Origin: Neptuniibacter halophilus
GTDB taxonomy: Bacteria; Pseudomonadota; Gammaproteobacteria; Pseudomonadales; Balneatricaceae
Assembly (NCBI RefSeq): GCF_030295765.1
Contig: NZ_AP027292.1
Location: 2,170,001-2,234,000 of the forward strand
Reading direction: 5' to 3'
DNA length: 64,000 nt
Positions 1-9,316 of the stretch are shown piece by piece. The notes under the pieces were generated by a model. It saw only the letters and a list, made by a program, of their open reading frames with translations, did not search any database and had not been told where the DNA came from. The position numbers and the translations under genes are program-made. Numbering within the stretch: the first letter of the stretch is position 1; each line of letters begins with the position of its first letter.

Positions 1-650
1 GTATGGCTCTCGAGATTGGTCAACTGGTGGGCATAGGCGTCCAGGTCGGTATGGTTATTGGTGGTGGTAACCTGTTCCGTGGTGCTGCATTGAATGCGGC
101 GGGCCTCGACCGGGTAACCGGTGACCATATGGGAATGCTGGCTACGGTAATGAATGCGTTGGCCATGCGTGATGCGCTGGAACGCAGCAATATCAATACC
201 CGCGTTATGTCGGCGATTCCGATGAGCGGTGTGGTAGACCATTATGACCGTCGAAATGCTATGCGTTACCTGAATCAGGGCGACGTAGTGATTTTTGCGG
301 CGGGAACGGGTAACCCGTTCTTTACAACAGATTCCGCTGCCTGCCTGCGTGGTATTGAGGTTGAGGCGGATGTGGTGCTGAAAGCGACCAAAGTTGACGG
401 CGTATATACCGCAGATCCGGTGAAGGATCCGACGGCCCGTCGCTACCGCCACCTGAGTTATGATGAAGTGCTGGAGCAACAGCTGGGTGTCATGGATCTG
501 ACTGCAATCTGTCTGACCCGTGATCATTCGATGCCGGTACGTGTTTTTAATATGAATAAGCCGGGTGCCCTGGCGAACCTCGTGGTAGGTTCGGATGAGG
601 GAACCCTGATTGATTGCAGTGAGACGGTTGGAGAAAAATATGCTGAATGA
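1..650 (+). CDS. pyrH: UMP kinase PyrH, 5'-truncated by the window edge
   Basis: Cytosolic UMP kinase (UMP + ATP to UDP + ADP) of the amino-acid-kinase fold, feeding pyrimidine nucleotide synthesis. The visible part begins about 30 residues into the protein. It shows the glycine-rich [10 protein letters not shown] segment, the [15 protein letters not shown] helix and the late ADPVKDPTA segment that follows the VDGVY strand. The C-terminus is intact and ends at the TGA at 648-650. The frame continues off the left edge, so the true start is not visible. It overlaps frr by 11 bases, the usual pyrH-frr pairing. Identification is firm. Confidence 0.96.
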   Translation, partial: MALEIGQLVGIGVQVGMVIGGGNLFRGAALNAAGLDRVTGDHMGMLATVMNALAMRDALERSNINTRVMSAIPMSGVVDHYDRRNAMRYLNQGDVVIFAAGTGNPFFTTDSAACLRGIEVEADVVLKATKVDGVYTADPVKDPTARRYRHLSYDEVLEQQLGVMDLTAICLTRDHSMPVRVFNMNKPGALANLVVGSDEGTLIDCSETVGEKYAE

Positions 651-1197
651 AATCACTCAGGATGCTACCGAACGTATGCAGAAGAGCGTTGAAGCGCTGG
701 TAAATAATTTCAAGAAAATCCGTACCGGACGTGCTCATCCGAGCATTCTGGAAGGGATTCAGGTTTCCTACTACGGTTCCGATGTGCCGTTGAGTCAGGT
801 GGCTAATATCTCAGTGGAAGATGGGCGTACCCTGTCTATCGTGCCTTGGGAAAAGCCGATGGTTCCGGTCATTGAGAAGGCGATTATGACCTCTGATCTG
901 GGTCTGAACCCGGCTACTGCGGGTGAGAATATTCGTGTGCCAATGCCGCCGCTGACCGAAGAAACCCGTAAAGGTTATATCAAGCAGGCGCGTCAGGAAG
1001 CTGAAGGGGCGCGTGTGGCAATCCGTAACATCCGTCGTGACGCGAATGGCGATCTGAAAGATCTGCTTAAAGAAAAAGAGATCACTGAAGATGATCAGCG
1101 TCGTGGTGAAGATCAGATTCAGAAAATCACAGATAAGCACGTTGCAGAGGTAGATGGCCTGCTGGAACAGAAAGAAAAAGATCTGATGGAAATTTGA
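640..1197 (+). CDS. frr: Ribosome recycling factor
   Basis: Splits post-termination ribosomes together with EF-G. The 185-residue product has the family's usual length and the conserved [28 protein letters not shown] and [11 protein letters not shown] blocks. The ATG at 640 was chosen because GGAG lies at 630-633 and because it gives the family N-terminus (MLNEITQDA). It overlaps the end of pyrH, so translation is probably coupled. In most gammaproteobacteria the next gene would be dxr; here uppS follows after 39 bases. Confidence 0.97.
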   Translation: MLNEITQDATERMQKSVEALVNNFKKIRTGRAHPSILEGIQVSYYGSDVPLSQVANISVEDGRTLSIVPWEKPMVPVIEKAIMTSDLGLNPATAGENIRVPMPPLTEETRKGYIKQARQEAEGARVAIRNIRRDANGDLKDLLKEKEITEDDQRRGEDQIQKITDKHVAEVDGLLEQKEKDLMEI

Positions 1198-1199
1198 TC

Positions 1200-1230
1200 A
1201 AGCGGCGGCTCCGTAAGGGGCCGCTGAATT
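1200..1230 (+). terminator. Possible weak terminator or hairpin between frr and uppS
   Basis: AGCGGC at 1201-1206 can pair with GCCGCT at 1220-1225, followed by GAATTTT. The short T run makes this a weak intrinsic terminator at best. It fills the junction where dxr normally sits, so it could reflect the tail of a lost gene or a partial attenuator before uppS. Confidence 0.3.
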
Positions 1231-1236
1231 TTGCCG

Positions 1237-1998
1237 ATGGCCTCTGAAAATAATTCCTCTGTACCCCTAAGTAAGCCTCCACGCCATATTGCCATTATCA
1301 TGGATGGCAATAACCGATGGGCCAAAGCGCGCAATCTTCCCAGTCTGGCGGGTCACAAAGCGGGGGTGGACTGCGTCCGGTCTGTGATCGAAGGCTGCAT
1401 CGAGATGGGTGTAGAAGCGCTGACGCTTTTCGCATTCAGTTCAGAAAACTGGAAGCGCCCGCCACTTGAAGTAAAAGGCCTGATGGAGTTGTTTAAGCTG
1501 GCGCTCGATCGCGAAGCGAAGAAGCTGCTTAAGAACAACATCCGCCTGCGGGTGATCGGTGACAAAACGGCGTTCAGTGAGTCGTTACAGAAAAAAATTA
1601 TCAAGGCGGAAGAGCTGACCCGGGCGTGTGACGGTCTGCAGCTTAATATTGCCGCTAACTACGGTGGTCGCTGGGATATTGTCAACGCTGCCCGGCAGTT
1701 AGCTGAGCGTTGTGTTCAAGGCGAATTGCAACCGGCTGAATTGACCGAAGCGCTATTCTCGCAGGAGATCTCGCTCGGTGATCTGCCTGAACCTGATCTC
1801 TGTATACGTACAGGTGGGGAGCAAAGAATCAGTAATTTTCTGATCTGGCAGTTTGCCTATACCGAATTGTATTTTTCCGATGCCTACTGGCCTGACTTTG
1901 ATAAACAGCATCTGCGTCAGGCGGTAGAAGATTTCAGTGGACGTCAGCGCCGCTTCGGCAAAACCAGTGAGCAGGTAGAGGCTGAGCAGAATGCTTAA
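1237..1998 (+). CDS. uppS: Undecaprenyl diphosphate synthase (cis-prenyltransferase)
   Basis: Condenses isopentenyl diphosphate onto farnesyl diphosphate to make the C55 lipid carrier for peptidoglycan and LPS. The catalytic block IAIIMDGNNRWAK carries the essential Asp. AFSSENWKRP, NYGGRWDIV and the C-terminal PEPDLCIRTGGEQRISNFLIWQ signatures are all present. The 253-residue form from the ATG at 1237 fits the family; a TTG at 1231 would add two residues. No strong Shine-Dalgarno is seen. It overlaps cdsA by 8 bases. Its substrate requires a working isoprenoid pathway, although dxr is missing just upstream. Confidence 0.96.
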   Translation: MASENNSSVPLSKPPRHIAIIMDGNNRWAKARNLPSLAGHKAGVDCVRSVIEGCIEMGVEALTLFAFSSENWKRPPLEVKGLMELFKLALDREAKKLLKNNIRLRVIGDKTAFSESLQKKIIKAEELTRACDGLQLNIAANYGGRWDIVNAARQLAERCVQGELQPAELTEALFSQEISLGDLPEPDLCIRTGGEQRISNFLIWQFAYTELYFSDAYWPDFDKQHLRQAVEDFSGRQRRFGKTSEQVEAEQNA

Positions 1999-2803
1999 AC
2001 AGCGTATCTTTACCGCCCTGATTCTTGCACCTCTGGCTCTGCTGGGGGTTTTTGCCCTGCCACTTCCCGCTTTTATCTATCTTCTCGATGGCGCAATCTT
2101 ACTGGCAGCCTGGGAATGGTCCAATCTGGCCGGTTATCAACAGAAAAACAGCCGATTGATCTATCTCGGACTGATGGCGCTGGTCATTGGTCTGGCGCAC
2201 GGTTTTTATACGCTATTGCCTGTTCAGGGTATTTTGCTGCTCGCGCTGTTTGGCTGGTTGCTGGCGCTGTTCTGGGTGGTGCGTTATCCGGACAGTCAGG
2301 GCTGGCAGCAACAGTGGCAGCGGGCTCTGATAGGGTTCGTTGTACTCATTCCCTGCTGGTTTGCCTTTGTCAGTATGAAAGCTTCAGAAAACGGAGAGTT
2401 GCTGATTCTCTTGCTGTTCCTGCTGGTTTGGGGGGCTGATGTGGGCGCGTACTTTGCCGGTAAGCGCTTTGGCCGCAGTAAACTGGCACCCGCAGTAAGT
2501 CCGGGTAAAACCCGTGAGGGTTTGTACGGTGGTCTGTTCAGTTGCCTGCTGGTGGCGTTAGGTTACGGCCTGTTTAACGGCTTTGATCAGATGCAACTGT
2601 TGATGCTTTTGCTGGTCTCACTGCTCACAGGCATGATTTCTGTGCTGGGGGATCTGTTTGAGAGCATGCTCAAACGATATCGCGGCATCAAAGACAGCAG
2701 TCAGTTACTCCCGGGGCACGGTGGTATCCTTGACCGGATTGATAGTCTGACGGCTGCTTCACCATTATTTGTACTGGGAATGCATTTTTTGATTCCGGTC
2801 TGA
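1991..2803 (+). CDS. cdsA: Phosphatidate cytidylyltransferase (CDP-diacylglycerol synthase)
   Basis: Integral inner-membrane enzyme making CDP-diacylglycerol from phosphatidate and CTP, the branch point to all phospholipids. The 270-residue sequence is largely hydrophobic, with about eight membrane segments. It holds the family signature SPGKTREG near residue 170 and the C-terminal LGDLFESMLKRYRGIKDSSQLLPGHGGILDRIDS block. The start overlaps the end of uppS and rseP begins 6 bases after the stop, so the genes form one tight operon. Confidence 0.96.
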   Translation: MLKQRIFTALILAPLALLGVFALPLPAFIYLLDGAILLAAWEWSNLAGYQQKNSRLIYLGLMALVIGLAHGFYTLLPVQGILLLALFGWLLALFWVVRYPDSQGWQQQWQRALIGFVVLIPCWFAFVSMKASENGELLILLLFLLVWGADVGAYFAGKRFGRSKLAPAVSPGKTREGLYGGLFSCLLVALGYGLFNGFDQMQLLMLLLVSLLTGMISVLGDLFESMLKRYRGIKDSSQLLPGHGGILDRIDSLTAASPLFVLGMHFLIPV

Positions 2804-2809
2804 GGTTTT

Positions 2810-4165
2810 ATGGAACTGTTACACACCCTTGCGGCAACCATAGTGACACTGGGCATACTGGTGACCATTCATGAGTGGGGGCACTTTTACGTGGCCCGTC
2901 GCTGCGGGGTGAAAGTTCTGCGCTTTTCGGTGGGTTTCGGTAAAGCGATCTATAGCTGGAAAGATCGTCAGGGTACTGAGTACGCGATTGCCGCAATTCC
3001 GCTGGGCGGCTATGTCAAAATGCTCGACGAGCGCGAGGAAGCAGTACCGGCTGATCAGTTGTCGCAGGCGTTTAACCGTAAACCGGTTCTGCAGAGAATT
3101 GCGATTGTGGCGGCGGGGCCGCTGGTTAATCTGTTCTTTGCTGTTCTGGCCTACTGGTTCCTGTTTGTTTATGGCGTGGCTACGGTTGCGCCGGTTGTGG
3201 GTGAGGTTGCTCCCGGTTCACTGGCCGCGCGGGCAGGGGTAACCCCGGGAGCCGAGATCGTGCAGGTTGATGGCCAGCTCACTTCATCTTGGGATGAGGT
3301 TAATCTGCGGCTGGCGGCGCGGGTCGGTGAAAGCGGCAGTCTGCATCTGCAGACAAAAGATGCAAATGGCTACTCGGTACGCGATCGCTCTGTAGAACTG
3401 CAGAGCTGGTCGGTGGATGTAGAGAAAGAATCACCGGTTACCGCGTTGGGACTGATTCCATGGCGGCCTGAGGTCGAGGCGGTGATCGGCCAGTTGGTTG
3501 ACGGTGAACGTGCATTGGCGGCAGGGCTCCGGGTTGGCGATCGGATAGAGACGGTCAATGATCAGCCGATAGGCGACTGGTACGCTCTGGTGCGTCTGGT
3601 GCGGGAAAATCCTGAGGTGCCGCTGTCTCTCGGCGTGCAGCGACAGGCTGAGTGGCTTGAACTGGTTCTGACGCCTGCGCAGCGAGCTGATGATAACGGA
3701 AATGTGTTTGGTTATATCGGTGCCGCCGCTGAGCCGGTAGGCTGGCCGGATGAGTATCGCCGTAGCATCCAGTACGGGTTCTTCGATGCGTTGGGGCAGG
3801 CCCTGAGTAAAACCTGGCAGATGATCAGTCTGACTCTGGACTCGATCTGGAAGATGATCGAAGGGGCGCTCTCGGTAAAAAACTTGAGTGGGCCTATAAC
3901 CATTGCTAAAGTGGCCAGTGCTTCAGCAGCCTCGGGGTTGGAATCCTATATCAGTTTTCTGGCTTATCTGAGTATCAGCCTGGGGATTTTGAACCTGTTG
4001 CCCATTCCGGTGCTGGATGGTGGGCATCTGCTTTATTACGCGGTTGAGCTGGTAACTGGCAAACCGGTAAGTGAAAAAATTCAGTTGCTTGGACTTAAAA
4101 TAGGCATGGCAATGCTGCTGACACTGATGTTTGTGGCACTGTTTAACGACTTCATGCGGTTGTAA
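2810..4165 (+). CDS. rseP: Site-2 zinc metalloprotease RseP
   Basis: Inner-membrane intramembrane protease that cleaves anti-sigma factors such as RseA to release sigma-E under envelope stress. The zinc motif HEWGH is in the first membrane segment. Two PDZ domains follow (around residues 110-190 and 200-290). The third-helix metal ligand region PIPVLDGGHLL lies near residue 400. The length of 451 residues is normal (E. coli 450). It lies between cdsA and bamA, the common gammaproteobacterial order, linking it to the outer-membrane assembly it monitors. Confidence 0.96.
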   Translation: MELLHTLAATIVTLGILVTIHEWGHFYVARRCGVKVLRFSVGFGKAIYSWKDRQGTEYAIAAIPLGGYVKMLDEREEAVPADQLSQAFNRKPVLQRIAIVAAGPLVNLFFAVLAYWFLFVYGVATVAPVVGEVAPGSLAARAGVTPGAEIVQVDGQLTSSWDEVNLRLAARVGESGSLHLQTKDANGYSVRDRSVELQSWSVDVEKESPVTALGLIPWRPEVEAVIGQLVDGERALAAGLRVGDRIETVNDQPIGDWYALVRLVRENPEVPLSLGVQRQAEWLELVLTPAQRADDNGNVFGYIGAAAEPVGWPDEYRRSIQYGFFDALGQALSKTWQMISLTLDSIWKMIEGALSVKNLSGPITIAKVASASAASGLESYISFLAYLSISLGILNLLPIPVLDGGHLLYYAVELVTGKPVSEKIQLLGLKIGMAMLLTLMFVALFNDFMRL

Positions 4166-4219
4166 CCCTCCGGGTTGCGGCTGGATCAATTATTGATTAC
4201 GGAAAATAAGAAGTAATTC

Positions 4220-6532
4220 ATGAAACGTGGAATTGGACTTCTGGTAGCGCTTTTATTCTGGGTCACGGCTGCTCAGGCTAACTCACCTTCCTCATTTGTT
4301 ATCGAGGATATCCGTCTGGAGGGTCTGCAGCGGGTCTCCCCGGGGATTGTATTCCGCAATTTTCCCCTGACCGCCGGGGATCAGGTGGATTCAGCCGAGC
4401 TGTCGAGAGCAACGCATAAGCTGTTTGAGTCCGGATACTTCAATGATATCCAGTTGCTGCGTGATGATTCCGTACTGGTGCTGAAGCTGCAGGAGCGGCC
4501 TTCGGTCAGCCTTATCCGCCTGGAAGGCAATGATGTTCTGGAAAGTGAGGCCCTGCTGGAAGGGCTTAAACAGAGCGGTCTGCAGGAGGGTGACGTTTTC
4601 AAACGTTCGACTCTGGAACAGATTAAGCAGGATCTGGTACGTCTGTACGCGTCTCAGGGGCGTTATGGTGCGGATGTGAATACTGAGGTTGAGACGCTTC
4701 CGGGTAACCGTGTTGCGCTTAATATCAATATCAAAGAGGGCCAGGTGGCCTCTATTCAGCACATCAATATTGTGGGTAATAACGTCTATAGTGATGAAGA
4801 GCTGAAAGATCTGTTCTCACTTAAGCTGCCGAGCTTCTGGTCTTTCTATAAGAAAGATGACCGTTATGCACGACAGAAACTGTCCGGCGATCTGGAGCGG
4901 CTGCGTTCTTATTATCTGGACAGTGGCTATGTGAATTTCTCAATTGATTCCACGCAGGTCTCAATTACGCCGGACAAAAAGCATATCTACATCACGGTTA
5001 ATGTCACTGAGGGTGAACAGTACACTGTACGTGGCGTCGATCTGGCCGGTGAAATGGTGATTGATGAGGCTGAACTGCAACAGGTTGTGCTGGTTGAAGA
5101 GGGGCAGACCTTCTCCCGTCGACGCATTACCGAGTCTCAGGAAGCGCTGGTGAAGAAAATCGGTGATGCCGGGTATATGTTTGCTAACGTCGCGCCGGCA
5201 CCGGAACTGCATGATGATAATACCGTTACGGTGAAGTTCTTCCTTGATCCGGGCAAGCGTACCTATGTGCGCCGGGTAAATATTCGCGGTAACACCCGTA
5301 CCGCCGATGATATAATCCGTCAGCATCTGGTGCAACTGGAAGCCGCTGTTGCATCGAATGAGCGAATTGAACGGTCTAAATCCCGTCTGGAAAAAACCGG
5401 TTACTTCAAATCCGTTAACGTAGAGACCTCTGCCGTGCCGGGGCATGACGATCTGGTTGATGTGAATTTTGCCGTAGAAGAGCAGCAGTCCGGTAACTTC
5501 TCCGCCAGTATCGGTTTCTCTCAGAACTCAGGCCTGATCTTTGGTCTGAAGGTACAGCAGGATAACTTCCTCGGTAGTGGTAAGAAGGTGGGTATCGGGC
5601 TTTCCAACAGTGATACCCTGACCGAGTACTCGTACAGCTATCTGGACCCGTATTATACGGTTGATGGCGTTAGCCGTGGTTTCAACCTGTACTACCGCGA
5701 ACGTGACTTTGATGAAGATAACACCAGTGCCTTCTCTACCGATGAGATTGGTGGCGGGGTTAACTTTGGTTATCCGATCGATGAGTTCCAGCGCCTCAGC
5801 TTCGGTCTTGAGGTGGAGCAGATCACGATTAATACCAACTCCACAGAGACCCCGGATGAGATCTTCCAGTTTATCGCGGATGAAGGGGATAAATACTTCA
5901 ACTACAGCCTGAGTGCCGGCTGGAGTGATAACCATCTGAACCGTGGCTTCTTCGCAACCAAAGGGTATTCCCAGAGTGCTTCTGTGGAGCTGGGGCTGCC
6001 GGGTAGTGATCTGAGTTACTACCGGGCTAACTATAACGCTAAGTGGTATTACCCGCTGACTGAAGATCGCTTCTGGGTCATGGGTGTTAAAGGGCGTCTG
6101 GGTTACGGTGGTGAACTGGGCAGTAATGAGTATCCTTTCTATAAACACTTTTATGCGGGTGGTCTGAAAACCGTACGTGGTTATGAGCAGAATACCCTGG
6201 GGCCGCGTGACAGTAAGGATGATCCGTTTGGTGGTAACGTACTGGTAGCGGGTAGTGCCGAATTTATCTTCCCGACTCCGTTTGTGGATGATAAGCAGAG
6301 CTGGCGCACCATGCTGTTTGTCGACGCAGGTAACGTGTTCGATACCAGTTGTTCTTCGACCAGTGTCTGTGAAGACGGTGTACAACTGGACGAGCTGCGC
6401 CTGTCCGCCGGTTTCGGCCTGAGCTGGCTGACACCGTTCGGCCCGCTGTCGATCGCGATTGCAGCACCGCTGAACGATAAAGAAGATGATGAAACGGAAG
6501 TGTTCCAGTTCGCATTAGGTCAGAGTTTCTAA
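4220..6532 (+). CDS. bamA: Outer membrane protein assembly factor BamA
   Basis: Omp85-family core of the BAM complex that folds beta-barrel proteins into the outer membrane. A signal peptide covers about residues 1-20, with cleavage after AAQA. Five POTRA domains run to about residue 430. The C-terminal barrel contains the GGLKTVRGYEQN segment (the VRGF/Y motif) and ends in Phe, as expected for a barrel signature. At 770 residues it is slightly shorter than E. coli BamA. A Shine-Dalgarno-like AAGAAG precedes the ATG. The gene is followed 10 bases later by its chaperone partner skp. Confidence 0.97.
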   Translation: MKRGIGLLVALLFWVTAAQANSPSSFVIEDIRLEGLQRVSPGIVFRNFPLTAGDQVDSAELSRATHKLFESGYFNDIQLLRDDSVLVLKLQERPSVSLIRLEGNDVLESEALLEGLKQSGLQEGDVFKRSTLEQIKQDLVRLYASQGRYGADVNTEVETLPGNRVALNINIKEGQVASIQHINIVGNNVYSDEELKDLFSLKLPSFWSFYKKDDRYARQKLSGDLERLRSYYLDSGYVNFSIDSTQVSITPDKKHIYITVNVTEGEQYTVRGVDLAGEMVIDEAELQQVVLVEEGQTFSRRRITESQEALVKKIGDAGYMFANVAPAPELHDDNTVTVKFFLDPGKRTYVRRVNIRGNTRTADDIIRQHLVQLEAAVASNERIERSKSRLEKTGYFKSVNVETSAVPGHDDLVDVNFAVEEQQSGNFSASIGFSQNSGLIFGLKVQQDNFLGSGKKVGIGLSNSDTLTEYSYSYLDPYYTVDGVSRGFNLYYRERDFDEDNTSAFSTDEIGGGVNFGYPIDEFQRLSFGLEVEQITINTNSTETPDEIFQFIADEGDKYFNYSLSAGWSDNHLNRGFFATKGYSQSASVELGLPGSDLSYYRANYNAKWYYPLTEDRFWVMGVKGRLGYGGELGSNEYPFYKHFYAGGLKTVRGYEQNTLGPRDSKDDPFGGNVLVAGSAEFIFPTPFVDDKQSWRTMLFVDAGNVFDTSCSSTSVCEDGVQLDELRLSAGFGLSWLTPFGPLSIAIAAPLNDKEDDETEVFQFALGQSF

Positions 6533-6542
6533 GGAATAGATT

Positions 6543-7040
6543 ATGAATTTTAAAACGATGCTGGGAGTGATCCTGGCACTAGGTATCAGTTTTAATGCCC
6601 AGGCGGAAAAGGTTGCTGTGCTGGGTGTGCAGCAGGCGCTTCTGGCCTCTAAAGCAGCGGAAGAGTTTCGGCAGTCACTGAAAACCGAATTTGCTAAAGA
6701 TGAACAGGCAGCGCTGGATCTGGAGAAGCAGGTTAAAGCGACCCGTGACAAAATTCAGAAGAACAAGGATCTGGTGTCTGCGGATGAACTGAAGCGAATG
6801 CAGGTTCAGTTCCAGAAAGTCTATGCAGAGTATCAGCGAAGTGGACAGGCCTTGCAGCAGAAGCGCATGCAGCGTGAACAGGCGTTTATCCAGCAGATGC
6901 GTCCAAAACTGGATAAGGTGATTCGTAACCTGATCAAATCAGAGGGATATGATCTGGTGGTAGCCAAGCAGGCCACCCTGTTTGTTAAGAAAGAGCTGGA
7001 TATTACTGCCCGTGTTGTTGAACTGCTGAACCAAGAGTAG
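6543..7040 (+). CDS. skp: Periplasmic chaperone Skp/OmpH
   Basis: Trimeric periplasmic chaperone that holds unfolded outer-membrane proteins on the way to BamA. A signal peptide ends after FNAQA at about residue 21. The rest is a long charged, coiled-coil-forming helix pair (residues about 45-125) rich in Lys, Gln and Glu, typical of the OmpH family. The length of 165 residues matches. Its position between bamA and lpxD is the conserved order. Confidence 0.93.
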   Translation: MNFKTMLGVILALGISFNAQAEKVAVLGVQQALLASKAAEEFRQSLKTEFAKDEQAALDLEKQVKATRDKIQKNKDLVSADELKRMQVQFQKVYAEYQRSGQALQQKRMQREQAFIQQMRPKLDKVIRNLIKSEGYDLVVAKQATLFVKKELDITARVVELLNQE

Positions 7041-7054
7041 GCGTTCTGATTTAG

Positions 7055-8083
7055 ATGTCGGCAAAAGAATTTACGCTTCAGGAGATAGCCAAGACGCTCT
7101 CTGCTGAACTACATGGGGATCCGCAGTGCCGCATCAGCGGTATTGCTACCCTGATGCAGGCCTCTGCAACCCAGCTCTCGTTTATTGCTAACAGCAAATA
7201 TCAGAAACATCTCGCCTCGACTTCGGCGGGTGCGGTACTGATGTCAGAAGAGCTCCTGTCCGGCTTCAGTGGTAATGCGCTGGTGGTCGATGATCCTTAT
7301 CTGGCGTATGCACATGTCAGTCAGTTGTTCGCAAAATCCGTGACTGAAACCGCAGGTGTCGATCCCCGTGCGTGCGTTGCTGACAGCGCCGTGCTGCAGA
7401 GTGATGTGTATATTGCGGCCGGGGCAGTCATTGGTGAGCGGGTAACCCTTGAATCCGGGGTACGGATCGGTGCCAATACCGTTGTGGGCGATGATTGCCA
7501 GATTGGCAAAGATTCGGTGCTTGAAGCCAATGTGACCCTTTACCATGGTGTACGTATGGGTCGTAACTGCCTGATTCACAGCGGTGCGGTACTGGGCAGT
7601 GACGGTTTTGGTTTTGCCAGTGACCGGGGTGAATGGGTGAAGATTGCCCAGCTCGGTGGTGTTGTGCTGGGGGACCGGGTAGAAGTGGGTGCCTGTACGA
7701 CGATTGATCGTGGTGCACTCGAGGATACGCGGATCGGTGACGGGGTGATCCTCGATAACCAGATTCAGATTGCGCATAACGTTCAGGTTGGCAAAAATAC
7801 TGCTATTGCGGGCTGTACCGCAGTGGCCGGAAGCACTAGAATTGGCGACCATTGTACAATCGCGGGTGCCTGCGGCATTACCGGTCATCTGACCATCGCC
7901 AGTGGCTCGCATATCACAGCAATGTCTCTTGTTACCAAGTCGATTTCCGAACCCGGTGCGTACTCTTCCGGTACCGGCATGATGCCGTACCAGCAATGGA
8001 AGAAGAATGTGGTCAGGTTTCGGCAGCTGGACGATATCGCCCGCCGGCTAAAAGCCGTTGAAGCAAAGATTTCTGAGGATTAA
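7055..8083 (+). CDS. lpxD: UDP-3-O-acylglucosamine N-acyltransferase
   Basis: Third step of lipid A synthesis: adds an N-linked 3-hydroxyacyl chain to UDP-3-O-acylglucosamine. An N-terminal uridine-binding domain (residues 1-100) is followed by a left-handed parallel beta-helix of hexapeptide repeats. This contains [12 protein letters not shown] and the catalytic-His segment [13 protein letters not shown]-terminal helix ends at residue 342. The neighbours fabZ, lpxA and lpxB complete the cluster. Confidence 0.96.
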   Translation: MSAKEFTLQEIAKTLSAELHGDPQCRISGIATLMQASATQLSFIANSKYQKHLASTSAGAVLMSEELLSGFSGNALVVDDPYLAYAHVSQLFAKSVTETAGVDPRACVADSAVLQSDVYIAAGAVIGERVTLESGVRIGANTVVGDDCQIGKDSVLEANVTLYHGVRMGRNCLIHSGAVLGSDGFGFASDRGEWVKIAQLGGVVLGDRVEVGACTTIDRGALEDTRIGDGVILDNQIQIAHNVQVGKNTAIAGCTAVAGSTRIGDHCTIAGACGITGHLTIASGSHITAMSLVTKSISEPGAYSSGTGMMPYQQWKKNVVRFRQLDDIARRLKAVEAKISED

Positions 8084-8096
8084 GGGTTTAAATAAG

Positions 8097-8534
8097 ATGA
8101 TGGATGTAAACGAAATTAGGGAATACCTTCCGCATCGTTATCCGTTCCTGTTGGTGGATCGGGTGCTGGAGCTGGAAAAGGGAGAATCCATTGTTGCGTA
8201 CAAGAATGTTACGGTCAATGAGCCCTTCTTCAATGGCCACTTCCCGGATCATCCGGTTATGCCGGGCGTTCTTATTGTAGAAGCCATGGCTCAGGCTGCC
8301 GGAATCCTTGGTTTTAAAACCATGGATAAAAAGCCTCAGGATGGTTCTATTTACTACTTTGTTGGTGCTGATAATCTGCGCTTCAAGCGCCCGGTTGTGC
8401 CGGGTGATCAACTGAAGCTGGAAGCCAGAGTGGTTTCAGAACGCCGTGGTATCTGGAAGTTTGAAGTGCGCTCATCCGTAGATGGTGATACCGTAAGTAC
8501 TGCTACCATTTTGTGTGCTGATAGAAAGGTTTAA
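8097..8534 (+). CDS. fabZ: 3-hydroxyacyl-ACP dehydratase FabZ
   Basis: Hot-dog-fold dehydratase of type II fatty acid synthesis. It competes with LpxA for 3-hydroxyacyl-ACP and so balances phospholipid against lipid A. The catalytic pair is visible as His in [13 protein letters not shown] and Glu in [10 protein letters not shown]. The start is the ATG at 8097 (or the adjacent ATG at 8100), giving the family N-terminus [20 protein letters not shown]. The frame is open further upstream into lpxD, but those residues are not conserved. Product 145 residues. Confidence 0.95.
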   Translation: MMDVNEIREYLPHRYPFLLVDRVLELEKGESIVAYKNVTVNEPFFNGHFPDHPVMPGVLIVEAMAQAAGILGFKTMDKKPQDGSIYYFVGADNLRFKRPVVPGDQLKLEARVVSERRGIWKFEVRSSVDGDTVSTATILCADRKV

Positions 8535-8537
8535 GTC

Positions 8538-9308
8538 TTGATCGATTCCCGTGCACTCATAGATCCTTCTGCGAAGCTGGCCGATGATGTCACGGTCGGG
8601 CCCTGGTCGATAATCGGGCCTGATGTGGAGATCGGAGCGGGTACAGTGATCGGGCCTCATGTTGTGATCAGAGGGCCCAGCACAATCGGAAAAAACAACC
8701 GTATCTTTCAGTTCGCCTCGGTCGGTGAAGACTGTCAGGATAAAAAATACGCCGGTGAACCTACGACCCTGACCATGGGGGATAACAATGTTGTCCGCGA
8801 AGGGGTGACCATTCACCGGGGTACGATACAGGATGCCGGCACCACCACCATCGGTAACGATAACCTGTTTATGGCTTATGCCCATGTGGCCCATGACTGT
8901 GTTGTGGGTAATAACGTGATTATGGCGAATAACACGGCTATTGCCGGGCATGTGCATGTGGGTGACTGGGCTATTCTGGGTGGTTTTACGGCCGTTCATC
9001 AGTTCTGCAAAATCGGTCCCCACGTGATGTGTGGCACCAGTACGGTGGTACTGAAGGATATTCCGGCCTATATCATGGCTAACGGAAACACTGCCGAGCC
9101 GCACGGAATCAACACCGAAGGTCTGAAGCGACGCGGTTTCAGCCCGCAGGCGATCAGCGACCTGCGTCGGGCATACAAGATTCTTTACCGGAACAAACTT
9201 ACCACTGCACAGGCACTGGCTGAGCTGAATAAGCTGCTGCCACAATGCCCTGAAGTTGCGGCGTTAATTCAGTCTGTCGAAACCTCCTCCCGCGGCATTA
9301 TCCGCTAG
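8538..9308 (+). CDS. lpxA: UDP-N-acetylglucosamine O-acyltransferase
   Basis: First step of lipid A synthesis, moving a 3-hydroxyacyl chain from ACP to UDP-GlcNAc. It forms a hexapeptide-repeat beta-helix trimer. The catalytic His119 (E. coli His125), His138 and His154 are conserved, as is the GVNIEGLKRRGFS-like C-terminal block. It starts at a TTG at 8538, three bases after the fabZ stop; no ATG gives the family N-terminus MIDSRALIDPSA. The acyl-chain ruler positions differ from E. coli: Gly173 is Thr167 and His191 is Thr185 here, suggesting a different acyl length. Length 256 residues. Confidence 0.95.
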   Translation: MIDSRALIDPSAKLADDVTVGPWSIIGPDVEIGAGTVIGPHVVIRGPSTIGKNNRIFQFASVGEDCQDKKYAGEPTTLTMGDNNVVREGVTIHRGTIQDAGTTTIGNDNLFMAYAHVAHDCVVGNNVIMANNTAIAGHVHVGDWAILGGFTAVHQFCKIGPHVMCGTSTVVLKDIPAYIMANGNTAEPHGINTEGLKRRGFSPQAISDLRRAYKILYRNKLTTAQALAELNKLLPQCPEVAALIQSVETSSRGIIR

Positions 9309-9316
9309 GCTCAACC

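Noticed and set aside
4164..4176. AACCC-TCC-GGGTT hairpin after rseP as a terminator
   Set aside because: Only 5 base pairs, no T-run, and bamA follows closely in a conserved operon.
5528..6385. Open frame of 285 codons antisense to the BamA barrel
   Set aside because: BamA is intact here and the antisense translation shows no family features; no promoter or Shine-Dalgarno.
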